Assembly: GCA_028819505.1 (NCBI GenBank)
Contig: JAPPLH010000069.1
Coordinates: 1 to 34,232 of the forward strand
From: Acidimicrobiaceae bacterium
GTDB taxonomy: Bacteria > Actinomycetota > Acidimicrobiia > Acidimicrobiales > Aldehydirespiratoraceae
Direction: 5' to 3'
DNA length: 34,232 nt
This document shows positions 1-5,757 of the stretch, piece after piece; position 1 is the stretch's first letter; each line of letters starts with the position of its first letter. A program made the translations under genes and the position numbers. The notes under the pieces are model-generated. The model ran no database searches and was not told where the DNA came from. It was given only the letters and a program-made list of their open reading frames with translations.

Positions 1-1080
1 GACACCGACAACGGCGACACCGACAACGGCGACACCGACACCGACAACGGCGACACCGACACCGGCATCAGAGCTGTCTTGCGCGCCAGTTCGTCCTGCG
101 GCGAGAGCGACGGCGGCTGCTACGTCTTCGCGTTCTCATCGCAGCGGCCTGGCAGCGACGAGGCCCAGGACGGTCAGGGCGAGGACGATCAGGTCCAAGG
201 CGAGGACGATCAGGTCCAAGGCGAGGACGATCAGGTCCAAGGTGAGGACGGTCAGGACCAAGGCGATCAGGGCGAGGACGGTCAGGTCCAGGACGATCAG
301 GGCGAGGACGGTCAGGTTGAAGTCCAAGTCGATCAGGTCGTGGCGGTCTCAGCGGATGCCCGGCCCGGCGGCGCCCCGGTCCGGTCGACGGCTAGGTCCG
401 TGCCGTCGCAGCGGGTCGCCACGACGCAGTCGGCTGACACGCCGTCGCAGTCGCATCGTCCGGCCGAGTCCCAGTCGCAGCCCGTGGCCGTCACGGCGCC
501 GGCGGACGCTACGCCCGCTGGGTCCCAACAAGATCAGGCGCAGCCGCCGGAACCGGACCAGGTGCCGCCGACCGAGGACGCCGATCCCGATCCCGATCCC
601 AAGGAGAGTTGGCCGGAGACCCAGGAGGTCTTGCAGAACGGCATCGAGATCGTTGATCGCCCCGAGGGCGGCAACGTCGTGACGATCTCTCCGCAGGGCA
701 CGCAGATCTCGATCGAGAGCACCGAGACCGGCAGCGACGGCACCGAGACTCCCACCACCACGGACTCCGATGCGCCGGAGTGGTTCGAGTACGAGCAGCC
801 GGGCGAGACCGATCCGGGCGAGGCGAACATCGACGAGTCCACCGACGAGGAGTCGCTGGTGGTGCTGAACTACCCGACGAGCAGCAAGGGCGACGACGAC
901 CACGCCGACAACTGGCAGAGCGTCGAGAGCACCTACTTCGAGTTGAGGGAGCGGGGCGAGCCGTTCATCGTCTGCGATCCCGCCCGGACCGTGCACACCA
1001 CCTCCGTCAATCCCCACACGGGCGAGTTGGAGGAGAGGACCATCCACATCACCGAACTCTGCTGGACGGAGTATCCCTGA
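1..1080 (+). CDS. Repeat-rich acidic protein, 5' end outside window
   Basis: The frame is open from base 1 to the TGA at 1078-1080, so the gene starts upstream of the window; the TTG at 79 is only an internal candidate start. The first residues are Asp/Thr/Asn/Gly repeats (DTDNGDTDNG type). They are followed by Gln/Asp/Glu/Gly heptads (GEDDQVQ) encoded by 21-nt tandem repeats, then a Pro/Ser/Thr/Gln-rich stretch. The last 100 residues (about ESLVVLNYPTSS to the end) look like a small folded domain with two cysteines (IVCDPART, ELCWTEYP). I recognise no family. The composition resembles a surface-exposed or secreted stalk protein, but no signal peptide can be seen because the N terminus is missing. 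No function is proposed. Confidence 0.6.
   Translation, partial: DTDNGDTDNGDTDTDNGDTDTGIRAVLRASSSCGESDGGCYVFAFSSQRPGSDEAQDGQGEDDQVQGEDDQVQGEDDQVQGEDGQDQGDQGEDGQVQDDQGEDGQVEVQVDQVVAVSADARPGGAPVRSTARSVPSQRVATTQSADTPSQSHRPAESQSQPVAVTAPADATPAGSQQDQAQPPEPDQVPPTEDADPDPDPKESWPETQEVLQNGIEIVDRPEGGNVVTISPQGTQISIESTETGSDGTETPTTTDSDAPEWFEYEQPGETDPGEANIDESTDEESLVVLNYPTSSKGDDDHADNWQSVESTYFELRERGEPFIVCDPARTVHTTSVNPHTGELEERTIHITELCWTEYP
178..330 (+). repeat. 21-nt coding tandem repeat
   Basis: Three perfect copies of a 21-nt unit (GGCGAGGACGATCAGGTCCA plus A) occupy 178-198, 199-219 and 220-240. Degenerate copies continue to about 330. Each unit encodes the heptad GEDDQVQ, so copy number can change without breaking the frame. 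This is a coding minisatellite, not a CRISPR array, because there are no spacers. Confidence 0.85.
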
Positions 1081-1227
1081 GCGTCCTGAGTCGTTAGTTC
1101 GGTTAGCTGGATGCCGCCGCCGGCCGCGGAGCGTGCCGCGCTGCCAGCAGACACACATGCACGGTCTTCGCGGCTAATGGAGCGTCCGGTGGGGGAACTC
1201 AGGGCGCATCCGGGTCGTCGAACGATC

Positions 1228-2634
1228 ATGAGAGTTCCGGCGTTGCTCGTGGTGGTGGTCGTGCTAGTCGTCGGCTGCGGGACCGGGTCCGGGTCTGAGG
1301 GCACAGCAGTCGTGAGTGCGACGACACCGCCCGCCGCTGCGACTGAACCAGCCCAGGATCCACCCGCAACCCAGGACACGCCCGCCGGTCCGGTCGGGTT
1401 GGCTAACTGTGAGGACCTCGCCGAGTTGGGATCGGCACTCGAGGGCAAACTTGGCGCGCGTCAGAATCCTGACCCGATAGTCCGCGGTGTGCTGGCGACG
1501 TACGCGATGGAGCATCCCGACATCTACGGAGGGCTATGGATAGACCGCGACCGCGGTGGCGTGCTCGTGATGGGTTTCACCGGCGACCCCGAGCCGCATC
1601 GGGCCGCGATCTTGGCCCGCGCTCCCTCCTCGGATGACCACGCTGTCGTTCGACCGCCCCCGCGCATCACCGATGAACGGTCCATGGGCGAGCGCGATGA
1701 CGTGGTGATCGATGTGGTGCAGGTCCGCTTCAGCGAACTCGAGGTAGAAGCCATGCGGGAGGATCTCACGGGGTCCATCCCCTGGGAGGACTGGAGCGAC
1801 CTCGGCCTGGACGGATCGGGATACGACCTGACGCGCCAGCGGGTGACCCTTGATCTGGTGAACCCGCCCGAGGGCGCGCTCGACGAGATAGCGGAGCGGG
1901 TCCCGGACCCGTCGGTGCTGTGCGTGAATGTCACCCGCTCGCCGCAGCCGCCGGCCGGCCCGCTCGATGTGATCCCGGACCTGGATGTGGAGGATCCGCT
2001 CGTGTCGTGTTGGGGAACTCCTGCGGTGCGCTACTCGCAGATGATCGACCCGCCGTCGATCGACGACGTCGCCCATCCGGCGGTGGACGTGATGCGGGCC
2101 GAACTGGACACCGCCGGGGGCGAGCCCCTGCCTAGGGGACGGTGGGTCGTGATCAGCATCGACGAAGACCTCGCCACCTTCGCGGCCTTGTCTGATGGCG
2201 GCTTCGGTCTGGCCAGCATCGAGCGGCGCGGCGACCGGTGGATCTTCTCAGGACACTCCGCCGGCGCACCGTGCGAGCCGGTGATTCCACTGCCGCCCGG
2301 GCTGGCCCGCGTCGAGGTGACCTTCGCCCACGACGCCCTCCCCGAACCCGACGACACCATCCTCCACCTCCTGGCCACCGAGTGGGGCTGCGCCAGCGGC
2401 CGTGAGATGGGCGACGCGCTCAGAGGCCCCCAGGTGGTCGAGACCGACGACGCGGTGCTGGTGGCCTTCGCCGTGGTGCCCGTCGCCGGCGCAGCCACCT
2501 GCCCGGGCAACCCATCCACCGCGGTGACCATCGAGTTGTCGGCTCCCCTCGGCGAGCGGGTGGCCTACGACGGGCTGCACTTCCCGCCCAAACCCCTCGC
2601 CACAGCCGTAGACGAAGCGTCGGTGGCCAAATGA
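1228..2634 (+). CDS. Putative lipoprotein of unknown function
   Basis: The protein is 468 aa from the ATG at 1228. That start places a classic lipoprotein signal at the N terminus: a short positive tip (MR), a hydrophobic run of Ala/Leu/Val and the lipobox LVVGC with the cysteine at about residue 17. The longer open frame from 1111 would put an arginine-rich stretch before the signal, so 1228 is preferred, although no strong ribosome binding site is visible. After the lipobox comes a Thr/Ala/Pro linker. The rest is acidic and Pro-rich, with several scattered cysteines (NCEDLAEL, LCVNV, SCWGT, PCEPV, WGCAS, TCPGN) that could form disulphides outside the membrane. No known domain is recognised. 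It lies 147 bp after the repeat protein and reads the same way, so the two could be cotranscribed. Confidence 0.65.
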   Translation: MRVPALLVVVVVLVVGCGTGSGSEGTAVVSATTPPAAATEPAQDPPATQDTPAGPVGLANCEDLAELGSALEGKLGARQNPDPIVRGVLATYAMEHPDIYGGLWIDRDRGGVLVMGFTGDPEPHRAAILARAPSSDDHAVVRPPPRITDERSMGERDDVVIDVVQVRFSELEVEAMREDLTGSIPWEDWSDLGLDGSGYDLTRQRVTLDLVNPPEGALDEIAERVPDPSVLCVNVTRSPQPPAGPLDVIPDLDVEDPLVSCWGTPAVRYSQMIDPPSIDDVAHPAVDVMRAELDTAGGEPLPRGRWVVISIDEDLATFAALSDGGFGLASIERRGDRWIFSGHSAGAPCEPVIPLPPGLARVEVTFAHDALPEPDDTILHLLATEWGCASGREMGDALRGPQVVETDDAVLVAFAVVPVAGAATCPGNPSTAVTIELSAPLGERVAYDGLHFPPKPLATAVDEASVAK

Positions 2635-2738
2635 CCGACAAAAACCCGCTACCGATGGCGAGTCACCCGGAGAGACCGCCTCCACCACGACAACAACCCC
2701 AAAGACCCGTCACCCGACACGATGGAAGGCTTGTGTCG

Positions 2739-2763
2739 ATAGATCTAGGCTCCGGGGGTGGGA
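2739..2763. other. Putative att site (left), copy of tRNA-Asn 3' end
   Basis: ATAGATC at 2739-2745, a TA spacer, then GGCTCCGGGGGTGGGA at 2748-2763. The 16-mer is identical to the last bases of the tRNA-Asn gene at 15328-15343, in the same orientation. The rest of a tRNA is absent here, so this is an attachment-site copy and not a gene. Confidence 0.7.
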
Positions 2764-2852
2764 GCGGGGGATAAGCGTCACTGTGTGCCACTGGGTGCTA
2801 TCGGGTCATGTTTACCGAGTTAATCAGCCTATTATGGGTGTCGGATTGTGCC

Positions 2853-2902
2853 GCTATGTGCCATACAGTAGCATTTGGCTATGTGCCATACAGTAGCATT
2901 TG
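2853..2902. repeat. Perfect 25-bp tandem repeat upstream of integrase remnant
   Basis: Two head-to-tail identical 25-bp units lie at 2853-2877 and 2878-2902, each containing ATGTGCCATACAGTAGC. A further TGTGCCA occurs near 2784 and TGTGCC near 2848. Their place between the att site and the integrase start fits integrase arm-type or excisionase binding sites, or an operator for int. This role is inferred from position only. Confidence 0.7.
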
Positions 2903-2947
2903 ATTGGGGGACAAACAACCGGACAACCCTGAGAGGGTGCGACACCA

Positions 2948-3124
2948 ATGGGGAAGCTTACCGTCCAACAAGTCAAGTCGATCACTGCGCCGGGGAAGTA
3001 TCACGACCGAGACGGTCTGATCCTCCGGGTTCTGAGATGCACAAACGCGGGGAACGAGTCGCGGCGACGGCTGCGAGGCGGCTCTGTTGCACAAGCGAGA
3101 TGCCAGGACGCGATTTTCCGCTGA
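2948..3124 (+). pseudogene. Tyrosine integrase, N-terminal fragment
   Basis: This is a 58-codon frame beginning MGKLTVQQVKSITAPGKYHD followed by RDGLILRV. It matches the start of P4-type integrases with an N-terminal arm-binding domain (DUF4102; the usual pattern is ..I.....PGKY.D.DGL.L.V). A purine-rich GAGAGGG lies 9 bases before the ATG. After about residue 31 the sequence becomes Arg-rich and unrelated, and it stops at TGA 3122-3124. An intact gene would be about 400 codons, so most of it, including the catalytic R-H-R-Y domain, is gone. The break lies close to GGCTCTGTTGCACA (3080-3093), which resembles some IS ends. Confidence 0.65.
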
Positions 3125-3135
3125 TGCCGCCGTCT

Positions 3136-3201
3136 GCTGGGGGCTGTCTAGCACGCTGCTGGGGCTTCTTGGCCGTCTGGAGGGCGCTGGGGGCTGTCTA
3201 G
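3136..3201. repeat. 16-bp direct repeat pair, 50-bp period
   Basis: GCTGGGGGCTGTCTAG occurs at 3136-3151 and again at 3186-3201, with a partial copy (GCTGCTGGGGCTT) between them. It lies in the gap between the two integrase fragments. Origin unknown; it could be recombination debris. Confidence 0.6.
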
Positions 3202-3220
3202 GCGCCGACTCGGTGGGTGA

Positions 3221-3301
3221 TCACCACGTTCGTACACGCTCATGCAGCAGTGGAGCGACTACGTCGCATCGACCGCCACGCCGCGCACCCAGTGGCAGTG
3301 A
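3221..3301 (+). pseudogene. Possible integrase C-terminal fragment
   Basis: This short frame reads RSYTLMQQWSDYVA and ends at TGA 3299-3301. The pattern (..R..LMQ.W.DY.) is what usually ends P4-type integrases, and the frame is the same as that of the N-terminal fragment at 2948. It suggests an internal deletion or replacement that left both ends of one gene. The match is short, so confidence is limited. Confidence 0.35.
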
Positions 3302-3366
3302 CTGTACGCACTGGCCGATGACGCCCGGGCGTCCCATAGAAAGGCCGGGTGCTGGATCGCCCAAGG

Positions 3367-4233
3367 CTACAGCGACAGGCCTCCGCCGCCGCGCCATGGG
3401 TCGTGTCGGGACTGCTGTTGTTGGATGTGTTGTTGTAGCAGGCGGTGCAGCTCTCCTGGTGGCAGGCTGTTGGCCCAGGTGTCGCGTAGTTCGGTGATGT
3501 GGCGGTCGACTCTGTTGAAGGTTTCGTCGAAGTCGGCTTGTGGGGGGAACTGGCCTTGTTGTTGGAGTTGGTGCCAGGCTGTGGCGATGTGGTCGCGGCG
3601 TCCGAGGTAGGTGCTGCGTATGTCGGCGGGGTGGTTGCGGCGGCCGTACTCGCGGGCGGAATCGTTGTAGCTGGCGGCATACAGGTTCCATGCCGCAGGG
3701 AGGTCGACTTGTGGTGATTGGGCGAGCTGGTCGAGGTCATAGATGTCTCGTGGCGCGCTTCTGCGGGCGAGACAGCGCAGCTTGTCGGCTGCGACCGCGG
3801 TGGCGGTGTAGCCCCGGATCGGCGCGGTGTCGGCGGTTGTGCCCCAGCGAGGGTTGATGGGCCAGCGCTGGGTGGGCACCGAGTCGTCGCGTTCAGCTAG
3901 CACGGTGGCCTCAGCACGTATCGGCCCCGGCATCTCAGGGGCAACGATGTTGATGTTCACCGCGCCGGCGTCCTCGGTTGTGAGTGTGGGTATGCCGAGG
4001 CTGGACGCGGCCTTTGCTACGGCGCCATCAACGAGCGCCCGGAACCCTTTGGGTGAGCCGGCCCAGTCGAAATCGAGGTCCTCAGACCAGCGGTAGTTGC
4101 TGAACACGCACACCCGCAGAAGGGTCCCGCCTTTGAACACCAAACGGTCATCGCCGATCCCAGCAAGCGCGGCGACGACATGATGCTGGATCATGTCGCG
4201 CTGTGTGTGCGCGTCGAAGTCCTGGACGGTCAT
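3367..4233 (-). CDS. AbiEii-like toxin (nucleotidyltransferase, DUF1814)
   Basis: The protein is 288 aa from the ATG at 4233, starting MTVQDFDAHTQRD. It belongs to the AbiEii / DUF1814 nucleotidyltransferase family, the toxin part of AbiE systems. Members are NTP transferases that can arrest growth during phage infection. The family motifs are visible: VFKGGTLLR (about residues 32-40), then RWSEDLDFD (about 48-56), with the metal-binding aspartates in DLDFD, and later KLRCLARRSAPRDIYDL with the conserved Lys and RD.yDL. The longer open frame to 4440 overlaps the upstream gene and is not needed. The start lies 7 bp after the stop of the partner gene at 4241, as expected for an antitoxin-toxin operon. 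The C-terminal tail is Gln- and Gly-rich (HIQQQQSRH, GGGG). Confidence 0.85.
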   Translation of the reverse strand: MTVQDFDAHTQRDMIQHHVVAALAGIGDDRLVFKGGTLLRVCVFSNYRWSEDLDFDWAGSPKGFRALVDGAVAKAASSLGIPTLTTEDAGAVNINIVAPEMPGPIRAEATVLAERDDSVPTQRWPINPRWGTTADTAPIRGYTATAVAADKLRCLARRSAPRDIYDLDQLAQSPQVDLPAAWNLYAASYNDSAREYGRRNHPADIRSTYLGRRDHIATAWHQLQQQGQFPPQADFDETFNRVDRHITELRDTWANSLPPGELHRLLQQHIQQQQSRHDPWRGGGGLSL

Positions 4234-4240
4234 AGCACGC

Positions 4241-4996
4241 TCAATACAGCAGGTGCTCAGCGAGCTCAGCCGGTGTGGTGTGCCACCACACCCGCCGGCG
4301 GCGGTCCAGCATGACTGCGGTGTGCTGTGGCACGTTGGGGTCAAGGCCCAGCCACCGCTCTCCAGAGGCGGCCCTCTCGCACAGCGCGGCGTAGGCGCAA
4401 TCAACTGCCACCACCGAGCGGGCGTGCTGCGGGATCGCATTGTTGCTGTCTGCCGCGACGGCTGTGAGGGCGTCGGCCACCGACGCGATGCGGCGCAGCC
4501 CAGCCGCGAACCTCAAGTCGGCGGCAACGGTGGACAGCTCTTCGGGGTCGAACAGCCGCGGCGTCTTCGACAGCGCCTGCGCGATGATCTCATCGACGCC
4601 ACAGACCCAGCGGGCGTGCTGGGCGCACTCCAACAGCGCCCGCACCGGCGTCGACATCCACGTGTCGTCCCCAGCGCCGGTTGCGGCCACTAGCAGCGTG
4701 GCTGGGCTCTCAGCCACGTGACGCCACCCCAAGCGGCGGGCCCGGCCATGGAGCGCACCCGGCGCGCTCACAGTCACCCCCGCCATGAGTGCCACGCCAC
4801 CCAAAGACAGCGCGCTGCGATGCGACAGCCGCCTCGGCGCACGCCCATACACCTCGACCAGCCGCCGACGAAGCGACTCAGACAGCCCCCAGGCATCCGC
4901 CAGCGCCCAAGTGTCCGCCGCCACCGACGCGCCCACTGGGGTGCCTCGCGAGGCGTCGGCGAGCCTCGAACCCGAATGAAGCTTCACATCGGTCAT
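4241..4996 (-). CDS. AbiEi-like antitoxin / transcriptional regulator
   Basis: The protein is 251 aa from the ATG at 4996, preceded by a strong purine run (AAAGGGGGG) 4 bases upstream; the upstream ATG at 5035 lacks such a site. It lies immediately before the AbiEii toxin gene with a 7-bp gap. AbiEi proteins pair a DNA-binding N-terminal part with a C-terminal domain that counters the toxin and represses the operon. The centre shows the TPVRALLECAQHAR segment, similar to the S.eRALle motif of the AbiEi family. The N-terminal winged helix is not clear by eye. The assignment rests on the pairing with the toxin plus this motif. It may bind an inverted repeat in its own promoter, which I could not identify. 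Confidence 0.65.
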   Translation of the reverse strand: MTDVKLHSGSRLADASRGTPVGASVAADTWALADAWGLSESLRRRLVEVYGRAPRRLSHRSALSLGGVALMAGVTVSAPGALHGRARRLGWRHVAESPATLLVAATGAGDDTWMSTPVRALLECAQHARWVCGVDEIIAQALSKTPRLFDPEELSTVAADLRFAAGLRRIASVADALTAVAADSNNAIPQHARSVVAVDCAYAALCERAASGERWLGLDPNVPQHTAVMLDRRRRVWWHTTPAELAEHLLY

Positions 4997-5184
4997 CACA
5001 CCCCCCTTTCTGGCGCCACGAATCGCTGCGTTCACCCTACCGATGCCAACCCCACACGGCCCCCAGCAGCCATCCAGCCAACACCGACAACGCCGCTCTG
5101 TTGCGTCTGACCTCGCGCGACAGGATCCACCGAGAATCAGTCCGCATGTGGTGAGGTCTTTGGGCCTGAGCAGAAGGAGTGCTC
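4997..5184. promoter_or_regulatory. Divergent region between abiEi-like gene and IS remnant
   Basis: It holds the ribosome binding site of the AbiEi-like gene (purine run at 5001-5009 on the minus strand) and the leader of the IS3-like orfA. It presumably contains the AbiE promoter/operator and the left end of the insertion sequence. No terminal inverted repeat could be fixed by eye because the right end of the element is missing. Confidence 0.4.
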
Positions 5185-5517
5185 ATGTCCGATTCGATCG
5201 ATCCGACGCGCCGCGCCAAGCGGTTCTTGTCGGCGGAGCAGAAGTACGAGATCTGGTTGAAGATCCTCTGTGGGGAGCTGACCACCAACGAGGCCGCGGC
5301 GCACGCTGGTGTGGATCGCTCGACGGTTCTGAAGCTGCGCAAGGTGGCCAAAGACGGCGCCATCGCGGCGTTGCAGGCGTCGAGGCCGGGCCGGCGCAAC
5401 GGCGTCGCCGATGGCGAGCTGGTGCAGCTGCGCGCCGAGAACGCCCGGCTGTCGGCGACGGTCGTCGAGCAGGCGGTCGAGCTGGCGGCGTTGCGGGGAA
5501 AAGCGCCCTGGGGTTGA
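5185..5517 (+). CDS. IS3-family-like transposase OrfA
   Basis: The protein is 110 aa from the ATG at 5185, with AAGGAG five bases upstream. The order is typical of IS3-family OrfA: a helix-turn-helix (TTNEAAAHAGVDRSTVLKLR, about residues 34-53) followed by a heptad-containing helix (LVQLRAENARLSATVVEQAV) that acts as a leucine zipper-like dimerisation region. In this family OrfA binds the element ends and is fused to the OrfB integrase by a -1 frameshift. OrfA looks intact, but OrfB next to it is cut short, so the element is not expected to transpose by itself. It lies between the AbiE pair and the Hma-like operon. Confidence 0.75.
   Translation: MSDSIDPTRRAKRFLSAEQKYEIWLKILCGELTTNEAAAHAGVDRSTVLKLRKVAKDGAIAALQASRPGRRNGVADGELVQLRAENARLSATVVEQAVELAALRGKAPWG
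5499..5503 (+). promoter_or_regulatory. Candidate -1 frameshift site between orfA and orfB
   Basis: A run of GGGG followed by AAAAG lies near the end of OrfA. Moving one base back here joins OrfA to the frame that encodes the start of OrfB (reading on as SALGLSGP). A-rich slip sites of the AAAAG type are used in IS3-family elements. No downstream structure was checked. Confidence 0.4.
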
Positions 5518-5708
5518 GCGGCCCGGTCCCGCGTCGAGTCACCGGCGAGGTGAAGGACGAGCTGTTGGGCATCGTGGCTGAGTGTGTGGCTTCGGGGTGG
5601 ACGACGCAGCGGGCCTGCTCGGTGCTTCAGGTGGACCGGCGCCGCGTCTGGCGCTGGCAGCGTCGCCGCACCGCCGGCGCAGGCGCAGGCCTCGATGACC
5701 GCTCCTGA
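5503..5708 (+). pseudogene. IS3-like OrfB, truncated
   Basis: In the -1 frame relative to OrfA the sequence reads VTGEVKDELLGIVAECVASG followed by WTTQRACSVLQVDRRRVWRW, the N-terminal helix-turn-helix of an IS3-type OrfB. It continues to LDDRS and stops at 5706-5708. The DDE integrase core, normally about 250 further residues, is absent. The break lies about 50 bp from the 3' end of the DUF499 gene, so a deletion or recombination has joined the IS to the defence operon. Confidence 0.65.
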
Positions 5709-5757
5709 TGCGCCGCGGGGATCGCACGAACGATGAGTGCCCGTTGTTGCTGGTCGG

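Larger units (their letters stand above)
2635..3366. other. Intergenic left end of the island
   Basis: This 732-bp stretch has no intact gene. It contains a copy of the tRNA-Asn 3' end (2748-2763), a locally AT-rich part (about 2800-2905) with a perfect 25-bp tandem repeat, the first 58 codons of an integrase gene, a 16-bp direct repeat pair (3136-3201) and a short frame resembling an integrase C terminus (3221-3301). The remainder is unrecognised. It reads as the debris of an integration module. Confidence 0.6.

Noticed and set aside
178-330. Possible CRISPR array
   Set aside because: Units are contiguous, 21 nt, in frame and without spacers; this is a coding tandem repeat.
349-1158. 269-codon minus-strand frame opposite the repeat protein
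   Set aside because: Arg/Leu/Gly/Val shadow of the acidic repeat coding strand; no family resemblance or ribosome binding site.
2748-2763. Second tRNA-Asn gene
   Set aside because: Only the 3' terminal bases are present; no anticodon or D arm follows.
3080-3093. GGCTCTGTTGCACA as an IS terminus
   Set aside because: It resembles some IS ends, and a similar CGCTCTGTTGC lies at 5094-5104, but no matching inverted partner or transposase could be linked to it.
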